64,000 nt of DNA from Comamonadaceae bacterium G21597-S1 (GCA_027214345.1 JAPWHR010000002.1:388301-452300); one strand, 5' to 3'. Positions 23,971-35,788 are shown, numbered from the stretch's first letter. Notes: generated by a model not told the origin, from the sequence alone. Numbers and translations are program-made.

Positions 23971-25992
23971 CTAGCTGCGCCAGACGAAATACGTCATCAA
24001 CACGAAGACCCCCAGGATCATCGACAGCGCATAGTGGTACAGGAAACCCGACTGCAGCCGGCGCACGATGGACGCGACCCAGCCGACCAGCTTCCAGGAA
24101 CCATTGACCAGCGCTCCGTCGATCAGGCCCTGATCGCCACCTTTCCACAAGCCGGTTCCCAGGCCACGCGCGGCGCGGGCCAGCACGTTCTCGTTGAACC
24201 AGTCCATGTAGTACTTGTTCTCCAGCACCGCGTACAGCGGCATCACACGCCGCTTGATGGCTGCCGGCAAGGCGGGGTTGACCATGTACATGTAGTACGC
24301 GGCCACGACACCGGCCAGCGCGAGCCAGAACGGCGCCGTCGACAGGGCATGGGTTGCCATCGCCAGCGGGCCGTGGAAGATGCCGGCCAGCTCGGCCATG
24401 GCCGGGTGGGCCACGGCGTCGACGACGATGGCGTCCTTGAAGAAGTCGCCGAACAGCATCGGCCCGATGGTCATGAAGCCGATCAGCACCGACGGGATCG
24501 CCAGCAGGACCAGCGGCACGGTGACCACCAAGGGCGACTCGTGCGGATGCGCGTCATGGTGGCCATGGTGGTGGTCGTCATGGTGCGCGTCGGGGTTCTG
24601 GTCGAAACGCTCCTTGCCGTGGAACACCAGGAAATACATGCGGAAGGAATAGAAGGCGGTCACGAACACGCCGGCCAGCACCGCGAAATGCGCAAACCCG
24701 GCCGCCGGCAAGGTGCTGAAATGCACCGCCTCGATGATGCTGTCCTTGGAGTAGAAACCCGCGAACAGCGGCGTGCCGATCAGGGCCAGCGACCCCAGCA
24801 GCGAGGTGATCCAGGTGATCGGCATGTATTTGCGCAGGCCGCCCATCCAGCGGATGTCCTGGTTGTGGTGCACGCCCATGATGACCGAGCCCGCGGCCAG
24901 GAACAGCAGCGCCTTGAAGAAGGCGTGGGTCATCAGGTGGAACACCGCGACCGAATAGGCCGATGCCCCCAGCGCCACCGTCATGTAGCCGAGCTGCGAC
25001 AGCGTCGAATACGCCACGACGCGCTTGATGTCGTTCTGGATGATGCCCAGGAAACCCATGAACAGCGCAGTGATGGCGCCGATCACCAGCACGAAGTTCA
25101 GCGCGGCGTCGCTGAGTTCGAACAGCGGCGACATGCGCGCCACCATGAAGATGCCGGCCGTGACCATGGTCGCGGCGTGGATCAGCGCGGAGATCGGGGT
25201 CGGGCCTTCCATCGAGTCCGGCAGCCAGACGTGCAGCGGGAACTGCGCCGATTTGCCCATGGCGCCGATGAACAGGCAGACGCAGATCACGGTGATCAGC
25301 ATCCAGTCGGTGCCGGGAAGGGTCGGCTTGGCCAGTTCGCCGGACAGCGCAAACACCTCGGTGTAGTTCAGCGTGCCGGCATAGGCCACGATCAGGCCGA
25401 TGCCCAGGATGAAGCCGAAGTCGCCGACACGGTTCACCAGGAAGGCCTTCATGTTGGCGAAGATCGCCGTCGGCTTGTTGAACCAGAACCCGATCAGCAG
25501 GTAGGACACCAGGCCCACGGCCTCCCAGCCGAAGAACAGCTGCAGCAGGTTGTTGCTCATCACCAGCATCAACATCGAGAAGGTGAACAGCGAGATGTAC
25601 GCGAAGAAGCGGTTGTAGCCGTCGTCGTCCTGCATGTAGCCGATGGTGTACAGGTGCACCATCAGCGAGACGAAGGTCACGACGCACATCATCATGGCCG
25701 TCAGGCCATCGACCATGAAGCCGATCTCCATCTTCAGGCCGCCGACTTGCATCCAGTGGTAGATGGTCTCGTCGAAGCGGGCGCCATGCATGACGACGTC
25801 CCACAACACGCTGGCCGACAGGACGAAGGACAAGGCCACGCCGGCGATCGTCAGACTGTGGCTCACGCGCCGACCGATGCGGTTGCCGCCGAACGCGGTG
25901 CCGAACACACCGGCAACGATGGCGCCGACCAGCGGCGCCAGGGCCACGGCCAGCAAGGTGGAGGCTGAAAGGGTTTGGCTCATCGTGTTCAT
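23971..25992 (-). CDS. NADH-quinone oxidoreductase subunit L
   Basis: The 673-residue protein is the largest antiporter-like subunit, with about 16 membrane helices and the long C-terminal lateral helix. Signature stretches are FFGWEAVGLVSYLLIGFW, KSAQFPLHVWLPDSMEGPTP and HLMTHAFFKALLFLAAG. A loop around residues 465-485 is rich in His and Asp (HHDDHHHGHHDAHPHE) and may bind metal ions; similar loops are known in other betaproteobacterial NuoL proteins. The ATG at 25992 overlaps the nuoK stop as TGATG. Confidence 0.95.
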   Translation of the reverse strand: MNTMSQTLSASTLLAVALAPLVGAIVAGVFGTAFGGNRIGRRVSHSLTIAGVALSFVLSASVLWDVVMHGARFDETIYHWMQVGGLKMEIGFMVDGLTAMMMCVVTFVSLMVHLYTIGYMQDDDGYNRFFAYISLFTFSMLMLVMSNNLLQLFFGWEAVGLVSYLLIGFWFNKPTAIFANMKAFLVNRVGDFGFILGIGLIVAYAGTLNYTEVFALSGELAKPTLPGTDWMLITVICVCLFIGAMGKSAQFPLHVWLPDSMEGPTPISALIHAATMVTAGIFMVARMSPLFELSDAALNFVLVIGAITALFMGFLGIIQNDIKRVVAYSTLSQLGYMTVALGASAYSVAVFHLMTHAFFKALLFLAAGSVIMGVHHNQDIRWMGGLRKYMPITWITSLLGSLALIGTPLFAGFYSKDSIIEAVHFSTLPAAGFAHFAVLAGVFVTAFYSFRMYFLVFHGKERFDQNPDAHHDDHHHGHHDAHPHESPLVVTVPLVLLAIPSVLIGFMTIGPMLFGDFFKDAIVVDAVAHPAMAELAGIFHGPLAMATHALSTAPFWLALAGVVAAYYMYMVNPALPAAIKRRVMPLYAVLENKYYMDWFNENVLARAARGLGTGLWKGGDQGLIDGALVNGSWKLVGWVASIVRRLQSGFLYHYALSMILGVFVLMTYFVWRS

Positions 25993-26303
25993 CAGCCCTT
26001 GAGCGAGTTGAGTTCGTCCACGTTGATGCTGGACTTGTTGCGGAACAGCTGCACCAGGATGGCAAGCCCGATCGCCGACTCGGCAGCGGCCACCGTCAGG
26101 ATGAAGAACACGAAGATCTGGCCGCGCATGTCACCCAGGTAGTAGGAGAACGCGACGAAGTTCATGTTGACCGCGAGCAGCATCAGTTCGATCGCCATCA
26201 GCAGAATGATCAGGTTCTTGCGATTGAGGAAGATGCCGACCACCGACAACGCGAACAGGATCGCGCCCAGCGACAGGAAGTGGCCCAGGGTCAAGGTCGT
26301 CAT
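25992..26303 (-). CDS. NADH-quinone oxidoreductase subunit K
   Basis: The 103-residue, three-helix membrane subunit carries the two conserved buried glutamates, Glu39 in MAIELML and Glu75 in AAAESAIGL, which form part of the proton path next to the quinone module. Start overlaps the nuoJ stop by four bases, and its stop overlaps the nuoL start. Confidence 0.95.
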   Translation of the reverse strand: MTTLTLGHFLSLGAILFALSVVGIFLNRKNLIILLMAIELMLLAVNMNFVAFSYYLGDMRGQIFVFFILTVAAAESAIGLAILVQLFRNKSSINVDELNSLKG

Positions 26304-26971
26304 GCTTTCTTCTCCCCTGCAGGGGTGTCCGCCGCAGGCGCGGCGGGCGGAGGTGTCGGATCCGGAGCCGCCTGCGTGGCATTCATCTGCACCACACGCA
26401 GCCGGTCACGGGACTTGACCCGCACCTGCGCATCGACGCCGATGTGCTTGCTGTCCTTGCGCTCGCGCAGCGTCAGCGCGATCGCCGCCACGATGGCCAC
26501 CAGCAGGATCACCGCGGCGATCTGCACCGGCAACACGTATTCGCTGTACAGCAGCACGCCCAGGTCGCGTGTATTGGAGGCTTCGCCGGCCAGCGGCAAC
26601 ACCGCCATGGCCTTGGGTTCGGACATGCGGAAGCCGCCCATCAGCACGGCCGCCATCTCCAGCGCGACGACGAGAAAAATGATGCCGGCCAACGGCAGAT
26701 GGCGCCGGAATCCCTGGCGCAAGGCATCGAAGTTGATGTCCAGCATCATGACGACGAACAGGAACAGCACCATCACCGCGCCGACATAGACCAGCACCAG
26801 CGCCATGGCGAGGAACTCGGCTCGCAGCAGCAGCCAGATCATCGCCGCCTGGATGAAGGTCCAGACCAGGTAGAGCGCGGCGTGCACCGGGTTGCGTGCC
26901 GTCACGACACGGAACGCCGCGAACAGCAGCAGTGCCGCAAAAACGTAGAACAATCCGGCTTTGACATCCAT
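26300..26971 (-). CDS. NADH-quinone oxidoreductase subunit J
   Basis: The 223-residue protein has five membrane helices; the segment [23 protein letters not shown] contains the helix whose pi-bulge links quinone reduction to pumping. The C-terminus beyond residue about 175 is a polar tail that becomes Ala/Pro-rich ([18 protein letters not shown]), longer than in E. coli. The start lies 29 bp after nuoI. Confidence 0.94.
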   Translation of the reverse strand: MDVKAGLFYVFAALLLFAAFRVVTARNPVHAALYLVWTFIQAAMIWLLLRAEFLAMALVLVYVGAVMVLFLFVVMMLDINFDALRQGFRRHLPLAGIIFLVVALEMAAVLMGGFRMSEPKAMAVLPLAGEASNTRDLGVLLYSEYVLPVQIAAVILLVAIVAAIALTLRERKDSKHIGVDAQVRVKSRDRLRVVQMNATQAAPDPTPPPAAPAADTPAGEKKA

Positions 26972-27000
26972 GGCTGGCTTTATCTCTTTGGTACCGCTGC

Positions 27001-27531
27001 TCAGCGGTATTTGGCGTCGGCGGCGCGGCGGGCCGCAATGTCGGTTTCGTAGCGGTCACCCACGGCCAGCAGCATTTCCTTGGTGAAATACAGGTCGCCG
27101 CGTTTCTCGCCGTGGTACTCGAGCACGTGCGTCTCGACGATGGAGTCGACCGGGCAGCTCTCTTCGCAGAAGCCACAGAAGATGCATTTGGTCAGGTCGA
27201 TGTCGTAACGCGTGGTGCGCCGCGAGCCGTCGTCGCGCACGTCGGACTCGATGGTGATGGCCATCGCCGGGCACACGGCCTCGCACAACTTGCAGGCGAT
27301 GCAGCGTTCCTCGCCGTTGTCGTAGCGGCGCAGCGCGTGCAGGCCGCGAAAACGCGGGCTGGTCGGCGTTTTCTCCTCCGGGAACTGGATCGTGACCTTG
27401 CGCCGGAACAGGTAACGCCCGGTCACGGCCAGGCCCTTGAACAGCTCGAGCAGCATGAAGCTCGACAGGAAATCCCGGATCGAGAACGGTGCGGCCACGT
27501 GGGCGCCAGATGTGGAGGTAGCTGTCGTCAT
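27001..27531 (-). CDS. NADH-quinone oxidoreductase subunit I
   Basis: The 176-residue protein carries two 4Fe-4S clusters (N6a, N6b): Cys77, 80, 83, 87 and Cys116, 119, 122, 126. It passes electrons from NuoG towards NuoB. The first 15 residues are longer than usual (Ala/Ser/Thr-rich), but no internal Met offers an alternative start before the conserved [18 protein letters not shown]. It starts 4 bp after the nuoH stop. Confidence 0.95.
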   Translation of the reverse strand: MTTATSTSGAHVAAPFSIRDFLSSFMLLELFKGLAVTGRYLFRRKVTIQFPEEKTPTSPRFRGLHALRRYDNGEERCIACKLCEAVCPAMAITIESDVRDDGSRRTTRYDIDLTKCIFCGFCEESCPVDSIVETHVLEYHGEKRGDLYFTKEMLLAVGDRYETDIAARRAADAKYR

Positions 27532-27535
27532 CGTC

Positions 27536-28618
27536 TTACTTCCAGATATTGAAGGAGGTCTGCATCCAGCCTCCGACCACGATCAGCCAGATCAGCGTGA
27601 CCGGGATGAAGATCTTCCATCCCAGGCGCATGATCTGGTCGTAACGGAACCGCGGAAAGGTCGCGCGGACCCAGATGAACAGGCTCACGACAACGCAGGT
27701 CTTCAGGCCCAGCCAGATCCAGCCCGGGATCCAGTTGAACACGGCGCTGTCGATTGGTGCATACCAGCCGCCCAGGAACATGATGGAGGCCAGGATGGAG
27801 ATCAGCCACATGTTGGCGTATTCGGCCAGGTAGAACATGGCGTACGACATGCCGGAATACTCGACCATGTGGCCGGCCACGATCTCGGCCTCGCCCTCGA
27901 CCACGTCGAACGGATGGCGGTTGGTCTCGGCCAGGCCGGAGATGATGTAGACAACGAAGATCGGCAGCAGCGGCAGCCAGTTCCAGGACAGGAAGTTCAG
28001 ACCCATGTCGGCGAACCGGCCCTGGCCCTGACCGGTGACGATGTCGGTCAGGTTCATGCTGGCCGAGACCATCAGCACCACGACCAGGCAGAAACCCATC
28101 GCGATCTCGTAACTCACCATCTGGGCCGATGCGCGCATCGCGCCGAGGAACGAGTACTTGGAGTTCGATGCCCAGCCGGCGATGACCACGCCGTAGACCT
28201 CCATCGACGTAATGGCCATCACGAACAGCAGGCCGGCGTTGATGTTGGCCAGCGCGACGTCGGGGCCGAACGGGATTACCGCCCAGGCCGCCATGGCCGG
28301 CATGATGGTCAGCACCGGGCCCATGACGAACAGGCCCTTGCTGGCCGCCGTCGGCACCAGGATCTCCTTGGTCAGCAACTTGAGCGCGTCGGCGATCGGC
28401 TGCAGCATGCCCCAGGGTCCGACCCGGTTCGGGCCGATACGTACCTGCATCCAGCCCAGGAACTTGCGCTCCCACAGCGTCAGGTAAGCCACGGCGCCCA
28501 TCAGCGGCAACACGACGATGACGATCTTGATCAGCGTCCAGATGACGGGCCAGGCCACGGCCGTCCACCACGCCGCGGCGATCAGGCCCATGCCGGCCGA
28601 ATGAATCTGGTCGATCAT
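27536..28618 (-). CDS. NADH-quinone oxidoreductase subunit H
   Basis: The 360-residue membrane subunit, with about eight helices, forms the quinone-binding chamber. Recognisable parts are [19 protein letters not shown] (about 51-69), [17 protein letters not shown] with its acidic chain, and the C-terminal [17 protein letters not shown]. Start overlaps the nuoG stop by four bases. Confidence 0.95.
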   Translation of the reverse strand: MIDQIHSAGMGLIAAAWWTAVAWPVIWTLIKIVIVVLPLMGAVAYLTLWERKFLGWMQVRIGPNRVGPWGMLQPIADALKLLTKEILVPTAASKGLFVMGPVLTIMPAMAAWAVIPFGPDVALANINAGLLFVMAITSMEVYGVVIAGWASNSKYSFLGAMRASAQMVSYEIAMGFCLVVVLMVSASMNLTDIVTGQGQGRFADMGLNFLSWNWLPLLPIFVVYIISGLAETNRHPFDVVEGEAEIVAGHMVEYSGMSYAMFYLAEYANMWLISILASIMFLGGWYAPIDSAVFNWIPGWIWLGLKTCVVVSLFIWVRATFPRFRYDQIMRLGWKIFIPVTLIWLIVVGGWMQTSFNIWK

Positions 28619-30765
28619 GCCAGTGCCTCCGCCCGGACCGGTACCGCGACAGCCGCCTGTCGTGCGTCGGCCGTCAACTGCAGTGAGCCCGCGCGACGCA
28701 CCAGTGAATCGAGTTGGTAGATCGATGCCACGCAGGGCTCGCCGTCGGCCGGGGCCAGGTCGATGGCCGCGGACGTCTGGTTGCCCAGCTTGTCGGCGGC
28801 GACCAGGGTTCCGCTTTCGGCCTGCGCCAGGGCGGCGACCAGCGCCAGCGCGTCACGCGAGGACTCCTGCACAAAACCGGGCAGATCCAGCAGGTTGGCC
28901 AGCACACGCAAGACCTTCCAGGCCGGGCGCGCTTCGCCGGCCGGCTTCACCACCGCGTGGAAACCCTGCAGGCGGCCTTCGGCATTGACGAAACTGCCCG
29001 AGGTTTCGGAGAACGGTGCGATCGGCAACAACACGTCGCTGAACTCCATGTTCGCCTTGAACGGGCTCAGCGTGACCACCATGGCGGCGGCATCCAGTGC
29101 CTGCGCCGCGGCCGGACCGGCAGCGGAGTCGAACACGGGCTCGGTGTTGAGCAGCAGCGCGGCCTTCAGGCCGCCCGAGAGCATTTGCCCGGCGTGTTGG
29201 CCGCCCTCGCCTGGCACGGCGCCGGCGAGCTGGGCGCCGACGGTATTGGCAGCTTCCGTCAGGTAACCCACCTGGGCGCCGGTCTGCTCGCCGATCCAGT
29301 TGGCCAGTGCCAGCAGGCTCGAGGCCTTGGCATGGTGGCTGGCACCGTTGCCCAGCAAGATGGCCTTGCGTTCGCCGCCGAGCAGGCTGCGCGCCACGGC
29401 CGTGGCCACTTCCGTGGCCGTGCCCGACGCCGGTGCGGAGACGCCTTTTTCGGCGGCAACGGCAGCGGCCACGTCGGCCAGTGCCTGCGCCCATTGCGCT
29501 GCCGGGACCTGCAGGGTGTGGGCCACCGGCATGGCCCAGTCGGTCTGCTCGCCAACGATACGGCTGAGCTGGGCGCCGTGGCGCACCGCCTGGCGGATGC
29601 GCTGGGCGAACAGCGGATGGTCCTTGCGCAGGTTCGAGCCGACCACCAGCACGCGCTGCAGGCGGGTCAGCTCGGCGATCGGCATGCCCAGCCAGCGAAC
29701 CGCCGACGCAGCGGTGAATTCGGCGTTGCGCAGCCGGTAGTCGATGTTCTCGCTGCCCAGGCCGCGCACCAGGGCACCGGCCAGCGCCAGTTCTTCGAGC
29801 GTGCTGTGCGGGCTGACCAGCGCACCGATGGCGGCCGCGCCATGGTCCGCCTTGATCTGCTTGAGCCCGGTGGCGACATATTCGAGCGCCACCTGCCAGT
29901 CGACCTCCTGCCAGGCGCCGCCCTGCTTGACCATGGGCCTGTGCAGGCGATCGGGGCCGTTGAGCGCTTCGTAGGAAAAGCGGTCACGGTCGGCGATCCA
30001 GCATTCGTTGACGGCCTCGTTTTCGAGCGGAACGACACGCATCACCTTGTTGTTCTTGACCTGCACGACCAGGTTGGTGCCGGTCGAGTCGTGCGGGCTG
30101 ATCGACTTGCGGCGCGACAGCTCCCAGGTCCGGGCGCTGTAGCGGAACGGCTTGCTGGTCAAGGCGCCGACCGGACAGATGTCGATCATGTTGCCCGAGA
30201 GTTCGGAGTCGACCGACTGGCCCACAAACGTCTCGATCTCGGCGTGTTCGCCGCGGTGCGACATGCCCAGTTCCATCACGCCGGCGACTTCCTGGCCGAA
30301 ACGCACGCAGCGTGTGCAATGGATGCAGCGCGTCATCTCTTCCATCGAGATCAGCGGGCCGACGTCCTTGTGGAACACGACGCGTTTTTCTTCCTCGTAC
30401 CGCGACGACGAGCCGCCGTAACCGACGGCCAGGTCCTGCAGCTGGCACTCGCCGCCCTGGTCGCAGATCGGGCAATCGAGCGGATGGTTGATCAGCAGGA
30501 ACTCCATCACCGACTGCTGCGCCTTGATGGCCTTGGCACTCTTGGTGCGCACGATCATCCCCTGGGACACCGGCGTCGCGCAGGCGGGCATCGGCTTGGG
30601 CATCTTCTCCACGTCGACCAGGCACATGCGGCAGTTGGCCGCGATGCTGAGCTTCTTGTGGTAGCAAAAATGCGGAATATAGGTGCCCGCCTTTTCGGCC
30701 GCATGCATGATCATGCTGCCTTCGACGATGTCGACCTTCTTGCCGTCGAGTTCGATTTCTACCAT
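28615..30765 (-). CDS. NADH-quinone oxidoreductase subunit G
   Basis: The 716-residue iron-sulfur subunit belongs to the molybdopterin oxidoreductase-like family. An N-terminal 2Fe-2S site is formed by Cys34, 45, 48 and 62, followed by the [18 protein letters not shown] and [15 protein letters not shown] cluster motifs. The C-terminal half is a degenerate molybdoenzyme domain without cofactor. It transfers electrons from NuoF/NuoE to NuoI. Its start is separated from nuoF by 103 bp, the only long gap in the operon, filled by a REP-like element. Confidence 0.95.
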   Translation of the reverse strand: MVEIELDGKKVDIVEGSMIMHAAEKAGTYIPHFCYHKKLSIAANCRMCLVDVEKMPKPMPACATPVSQGMIVRTKSAKAIKAQQSVMEFLLINHPLDCPICDQGGECQLQDLAVGYGGSSSRYEEEKRVVFHKDVGPLISMEEMTRCIHCTRCVRFGQEVAGVMELGMSHRGEHAEIETFVGQSVDSELSGNMIDICPVGALTSKPFRYSARTWELSRRKSISPHDSTGTNLVVQVKNNKVMRVVPLENEAVNECWIADRDRFSYEALNGPDRLHRPMVKQGGAWQEVDWQVALEYVATGLKQIKADHGAAAIGALVSPHSTLEELALAGALVRGLGSENIDYRLRNAEFTAASAVRWLGMPIAELTRLQRVLVVGSNLRKDHPLFAQRIRQAVRHGAQLSRIVGEQTDWAMPVAHTLQVPAAQWAQALADVAAAVAAEKGVSAPASGTATEVATAVARSLLGGERKAILLGNGASHHAKASSLLALANWIGEQTGAQVGYLTEAANTVGAQLAGAVPGEGGQHAGQMLSGGLKAALLLNTEPVFDSAAGPAAAQALDAAAMVVTLSPFKANMEFSDVLLPIAPFSETSGSFVNAEGRLQGFHAVVKPAGEARPAWKVLRVLANLLDLPGFVQESSRDALALVAALAQAESGTLVAADKLGNQTSAAIDLAPADGEPCVASIYQLDSLVRRAGSLQLTADARQAAVAVPVRAEALA

Positions 30766-30868
30766 CTTCTGTTACCTGTTTGACCGGCCGTCCGCCGGGC
30801 CGCCCCAAGGATGGCCAGCCCCCTCCTCGGGGGGCAGCGACGTACACGTAGTGACGAGCGTGGGGGCA
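30766..30868 (-). repeat. REP-like palindromic element between nuoF and nuoG
   Basis: The gap contains GCCCCC and GGGGGC arms around a six-base loop (near 30819-30836), and GGGCCGCCCCAAGGATGG and GGGGGCAGCGACG segments similar to short repeats scattered through Comamonadaceae genomes. Other nuo gene junctions are overlaps or a few bases. It could act as an mRNA processing or stabilising hairpin. Its repeat nature cannot be confirmed from one window. Confidence 0.5.
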
Positions 30869-32220
<1,352 letters not shown>

Positions 32221-32224
<4 letters not shown>

Positions 32225-32709
32225 TTTCCCTCCGCAGCCCGCAGGCCCGCAATCAAACGATCCAGTCGTTCGGTGGACATGAAACTGCACATGGTGCGGT
32301 CGTTGACCAGCATCACCGGCGAATCGGCGCAAGCGCCCAGGCACTCGCTCTGCTGCAACGTGAACATGCCGTCTGCGGTGGTCTCGCCCATCGTGATGCC
32401 GAGCTTGTCTTCCAGATGCTTGAGCGCCACCGCACCGTCGCGCAACTGGCACGGCAGGTTGGTGCAGACATTGAGCTTGTACTTGCCCAGCGGGCGCTGG
32501 TTGTACATGTTGTAGAAGGTCGTCACCTCGTGCACGGCGATCGGCGGCATGCCGAGGTAGTCGGCGACCTCCTTCTCGCTGTCGGCACTGATGTGTCCGA
32601 GTTCCTGCTGCACGATAGCCAGGCAGGCCATCACGGCGGACTGCTTCTGGTCCGCCGGGTATTTCGCTACTTCCTTGGCAAAACGTGCCTTGGCCGCTTC
32701 CGAGATCAT
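32221..32709 (-). CDS. NADH-quinone oxidoreductase subunit E
   Basis: The 162-residue thioredoxin-like protein holds the 2Fe-2S cluster N1a with Cys82, Cys87, Cys123 and Cys127 (CTNLPC and CLGAC). It pairs with NuoF in the NADH-oxidising module. The ATG at 32709 overlaps the nuoD stop by four bases. Confidence 0.95.
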
Positions 32710-33959
32710 CGGTCAATCTCCCCAAACACGATATCCATGGTGCCGATGATGGCCACCGCGTCGGCGATCATGTGGCCGCGCGACATTTCGTCCATGCCTG
32801 CCAGGTGGGCGAAACCCGGCGGCCGGATCTTGAGCCGGTACGGCTTGTTGGCGCCGTCGCTGACGATGTAGATGCCGAACTCCCCCTTGGGATGTTCGAC
32901 CGACGCATAGGCCTCGCCCTCGGGCACCTGGAAACCCTCGGTGAACAACTTGAAGTGGTGGATCAGCTCCTCCATGTTGGTCTTCATGGATTCGCGGCTG
33001 GGCGGAGCGATCTTGTGGTTGTCGGTGATGACCGGGCCCGGGTTGGCACGCAACCACTGCACGCACTGCGCGATGATGCGGTTGGACTGCTTCATCTCCT
33101 CCATGCGCACCAGGTAACGGTCGTAGACGTCGCCGGTCCGGCCCACGGGAATGTCGAATGCGAGCCGGTCGTAGACATCGTACGGCTGCTTCTTGCGCAG
33201 ATCCCATTCGATGCCGGAGCCGCGCAGCATCGGGCCGGTGAAGCCCATGTTGAGTGCACGCTCGGGCGTGACGACACCGATGCCCACGGTGCGTTGTTTC
33301 CAGATCCGGTTCTCGGTCAGCAGCGTGTGGTATTCGGCCATGCAGGCCGGGAAACGCTGCGTGAAGTCGTCGATGAAGTCCAGCAGCGAGCCACTGCGAT
33401 TGCTGTTGAGCTGGGCCACGCCCTTGGCATTGCGCACCTTGGAGGCCCGGTACTGCGGCATCGTGTCCGGCAGGTCGCGGTAGACGCCGCCCGGACGAAA
33501 ATACGCGGCATGCATGCGCGCGCCGCTGGCGGCCTCGTACATGTCGAACAGGTCTTCGCGCTCGCGGAAGGTGTAGATCAGGATGGTCGAACTGCCGCAA
33601 TCGTTGCCGTGCGAACCCAGCCACATCAGGTGGTTGAGCAGCCGCGTGATCTCGGCGAACATGACGCGGATGTATTGCGCCCGCACCGGCACCTCGATGC
33701 CCAGCAGCTTTTCGATCGCCAGGCAATACGCGTGCTCGTTGCACATCATCGACACGTAGTCGAGCCGGTCCATGTACGGCAGGGACTGGATGTAGGTCTT
33801 GGTCTCGGCCAGTTTCTCGGTGGCGCGGTGCAACAGGCCGATATGCGGATCGGCGCGCTGGATCACCTCGCCGTCGAGTTCGAGCACGAGTCGCAACACG
33901 CCGTGGGCGGCGGGATGCTGGGGACCAAAATTGAGCGTGTAATTCTTGATGTCAGCCAC
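32706..33959 (-). CDS. NADH-quinone oxidoreductase subunit D (GTG start after a duplicated start region)
   Basis: The 417-residue protein is the 49-kDa-type quinone-site subunit; (V)[19 protein letters not shown] at the N-terminus and the hydrogenase-like fold are intact. The start is GTG at 33959, preceded by GAGG at nine bases, and restores the normal N-terminus. The apparent ancestral ATG version of the same start region lies 130 bp upstream (34089), where it now opens a truncated frame ending at 33952. That frame's TGA overlaps the first codons of this gene (GTGGCTGA), so translation may depend on reinitiation. The C-terminus overlaps nuoE by four bases. Confidence 0.92.
   Translation of the reverse strand: MADIKNYTLNFGPQHPAAHGVLRLVLELDGEVIQRADPHIGLLHRATEKLAETKTYIQSLPYMDRLDYVSMMCNEHAYCLAIEKLLGIEVPVRAQYIRVMFAEITRLLNHLMWLGSHGNDCGSSTILIYTFREREDLFDMYEAASGARMHAAYFRPGGVYRDLPDTMPQYRASKVRNAKGVAQLNSNRSGSLLDFIDDFTQRFPACMAEYHTLLTENRIWKQRTVGIGVVTPERALNMGFTGPMLRGSGIEWDLRKKQPYDVYDRLAFDIPVGRTGDVYDRYLVRMEEMKQSNRIIAQCVQWLRANPGPVITDNHKIAPPSRESMKTNMEELIHHFKLFTEGFQVPEGEAYASVEHPKGEFGIYIVSDGANKPYRLKIRPPGFAHLAGMDEMSRGHMIADAVAIIGTMDIVFGEIDR
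33925..33958 (-). repeat. Direct repeat copy A (start of intact nuoD)
   Basis: The 34-bp sequence CCAAAATTGAGCGTGTAATT... recurs 130 bp away at 34055-34088 with a single mismatch (A at 33942, G at 34072). This copy continues into the complete nuoD coding sequence. Confidence 0.85.
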
Positions 33960-34054
33960 GTGCACGCACCTCGCAAACGCCCATGTCCCGCTCAATTTCG
34001 GCACAGGCTGACTTTGCCTCGGCAAAGTCAAGCTCGCGCAGCGAGCGGCCGCAG
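33960..34054. repeat. Palindrome-rich insert between the two nuoD start copies
   Basis: The 95-bp insert contains a perfect 10-bp inverted repeat TGACTTTGCC-TC-GGCAAAGTCA split at 34019 (34009-34030), then GCTCGC-GCA-GCGAGC (34032-34046). CGCTCAATTTCGGC at 33989-34002 is also an inverted 13/14 match to GCCAAAATTGAGCG at 34054-34067. Nested palindromes of this kind suggest a small REP or MITE-like element. Confidence 0.65.
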
Positions 34055-34088
34055 CCAAAATTGAGCGTGTAGTTCTTGATGTCAGCCA
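34055..34088 (-). repeat. Direct repeat copy B (ancestral nuoD start context)
   Basis: This copy is adjacent to nuoC in the normal operon position and retains the ATG (34087-34089), so it is probably the original start region, now cut off from the rest of nuoD. It matches copy A at 33 of 34 positions. Confidence 0.8.
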
Positions 34089-34101
34089 TGTTCGCGCCCG
34101 C

Positions 34102-34713
34102 CTAGTGCAAGCCACCCCCGTAGTTGTCTTCGCGGATGATGCGCGGCGTGATTTCGCGTGGCTCGATCGTGACCGGCTGGTAGATGACGCGACGTTGCTC
34201 GGCGTCATACCGCATCTCGACGTGGCCGGAGATGGGGAAATCCTTGCGGAACGGATGGCCGATGAAACCGTAGTCGGTCAGGATGCGGCGCAGGTCGGCA
34301 TGGCCTTCGAACACGATGCCGAACAGGTCGAACGCCTCGCGCTCGAACCAGTTGGCGGAGTTCCAGATGCCGTTGACCGAATCGACCACCGGGAAGTCGT
34401 CGTCGGTCGCAAACACCTTGAGCCGCAGTCGCTGGTTCAGGCTCACCGACAGCAGGTGGACGACGACGCAGAAGCGCGGGCCTTCGTAGGCTCCATCGCC
34501 GTACGTGGAGTAATCGACGCCACACAGGTCGAGCAGCTGCTCGAACTGGCAACCCGGCGCATCGCGCAACAGCGTGGCGACCTCAAGGTAGTCGGCTGCA
34601 CGCACGACGGCGGTCAATTCGCCCAGCGCCAGCGTCAGGCTCTGGACCTTGTCACCGAGAGTTGCCGCAACGGTGTCCTTCAGCGCCTCGGGATGGACTG
34701 CAAAATTCGTCAC
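34102..34713 (-). CDS. NADH-quinone oxidoreductase subunit C
   Basis: The 203-residue 30-kDa-type subunit of the connecting module has the signature [19 protein letters not shown] and [21 protein letters not shown]. It packs against NuoD in the peripheral arm. Its stop lies 12 bp before the ancestral nuoD ATG, the spacing expected of an undisturbed operon. It follows nuoB by 9 bp. Confidence 0.95.
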   Translation of the reverse strand: MTNFAVHPEALKDTVAATLGDKVQSLTLALGELTAVVRAADYLEVATLLRDAPGCQFEQLLDLCGVDYSTYGDGAYEGPRFCVVVHLLSVSLNQRLRLKVFATDDDFPVVDSVNGIWNSANWFEREAFDLFGIVFEGHADLRRILTDYGFIGHPFRKDFPISGHVEMRYDAEQRRVIYQPVTIEPREITPRIIREDNYGGGLH

Positions 34714-34722
34714 ACTTCCCCC

Positions 34723-35202
34723 TCAGGCGCGTGCAATGGTTTGGGTGCGGCGGATCTTTTGCTGCAGCTGGATGATGCCGTACAACAAGGCCTCGGCCGT
34801 GGGCGGGCAGCCCGGCACGTAGACGTCGACCGGCACGATGCGGTCGCAGCCGCGCACCACCGAGTAGCTGTAGTGGTAATAACCGCCGCCGTTGGCGCAC
34901 GAGCCCATCGACAGGACCCAGCGCGGTTCGGACATCTGGTCGTAGACCTTGCGCAGGGCCGGCCCCATCTTGTTGCACAAGGTGCCGGCCACGATCATCA
35001 GGTCGGACTGCCGCGGGCTGGCGCGAAACACCTCGGCGCCGAAGCGGCTGATGTCGTAACGCGCGGCGGCCGCATGCATCATCTCGACCGCGCAACACGC
35101 CAGGCCGAACGTCATGGGCCAGACCGAACCCGTCTTGGCCCAGTTCACCACCGCGTCGTAGCTGGTGGTGACGAAACCTTCCTTCATTACGCCTTCAATC
35201 AT
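34723..35202 (-). CDS. NADH-quinone oxidoreductase subunit B
   Basis: The 159-residue protein holds the terminal 4Fe-4S cluster N2 with Cys36, Cys37, Cys102 and Cys132 ([24 protein letters not shown]). The start [16 protein letters not shown] is the common Burkholderiales N-terminus, 4 bp after nuoA. Confidence 0.95.
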   Translation of the reverse strand: MIEGVMKEGFVTTSYDAVVNWAKTGSVWPMTFGLACCAVEMMHAAAARYDISRFGAEVFRASPRQSDLMIVAGTLCNKMGPALRKVYDQMSEPRWVLSMGSCANGGGYYHYSYSVVRGCDRIVPVDVYVPGCPPTAEALLYGIIQLQQKIRRTQTIARA

Positions 35203-35206
35203 CGTG

Positions 35207-35566
35207 TCACTCCCAGTCCAGCGCGCCTTTTTTCCATTCGTAGGCGAAACCCACGACCAGAATGCCCAGGAAAACCATCACCGACCAGAACCCGACGGCG
35301 CCGACATCCTTGAGCGCAACCGCCCACGGAAACAGGAAGGCGATCTCGAGGTCGAACAGGATGAACAGGATGGCCACGAGGTAATACCGCACGTCGAACT
35401 TCATGCGGGCGTCCTCGAACGCCTCGAATCCGCATTCGTACGGGGAGTTTTTCTCGGGATCGGGCCGGTTGGGACCGAGCACATAACCCAGCACCTGTGG
35501 GACCACACCCACTGCAATGCCCACGAGCACGAACAGCAGTACGGGCAGATATTGTTCGAGGTTCAT
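35207..35566 (-). CDS. NADH-quinone oxidoreductase subunit A
   Basis: The 119-residue protein has three membrane helices and the conserved loop [22 protein letters not shown] (about 44-65) whose Cys changes accessibility during turnover. The ATG at 35566 begins [12 protein letters not shown]; 13 extra in-frame codons upstream lack a start site of merit. It is the first gene of the nuo operon; the promoter must lie in or before the tRNA-Leu region. Confidence 0.94.
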   Translation of the reverse strand: MNLEQYLPVLLFVLVGIAVGVVPQVLGYVLGPNRPDPEKNSPYECGFEAFEDARMKFDVRYYLVAILFILFDLEIAFLFPWAVALKDVGAVGFWSVMVFLGILVVGFAYEWKKGALDWE

Positions 35567-35627
35567 CGGGAGCTTTTCACCACAGTTTCCAGCCACCCGG
35601 GACACAACCCGGACGACGCTTTTAGCC

Positions 35628-35712
35628 TGGTGCCGTCGGCGAGACTCGAACTCGCACAGCTTTCGCCACTACCCCCTCAAGATAGCGTGTCTACCAATTT
35701 CACCACGACGGC
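35628..35712 (-). tRNA. tRNA-Leu (anticodon GAG)
   Basis: On the minus strand the 85-nt sequence begins GCCGTCG and ends CGACGGC-ACCA, a perfect seven-pair acceptor stem with encoded CCA. The D-arm region TGGTGAAATTGGTAGACAC and the long variable arm are typical of leucine tRNAs. The anticodon loop TTGAGGG, closed by CTATC and GGTAG, gives anticodon GAG, which reads CUC and CUU codons. It sits between secG and nuoA on the same strand. Confidence 0.95.
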
Positions 35713-35788
35713 GGCTTCTTTCAGATGGTCGGATCGCGTGAGGAACCTTGCGGCTATTGGCGATCCGAACAGCTGGTAGTTTACCCTG

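Larger units (their letters stand above)
33952..34089 (-). pseudogene. Truncated nuoD start (45 codons) left by the duplication
   Basis: The frame opens with ATG at 34089, encodes the first 12 NuoD residues ([12 protein letters not shown]), then diverges into [20 protein letters not shown] and further unrelated residues, and stops with TGA at 33954-33952, inside the start of the intact gene. The 130-bp offset is not a multiple of three, so it cannot be fused to NuoD. It may still be translated as a leader peptide coupling nuoC to nuoD. Confidence 0.7.

Noticed and set aside
22447-25968. A 1173-codon open frame on the plus strand opposite nuoM and nuoL
   Set aside because: It is the mirror of high-GC codon use in nuoM and nuoL; the translation is His/Gln/Arg-rich low-complexity sequence without any family resemblance.
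32225-32725. Apparent N-terminal extension of NuoF to 618 residues
   Set aside because: The added 167 residues are a shadow frame of nuoE; NuoF starts at 32224 with an ATGA overlap.
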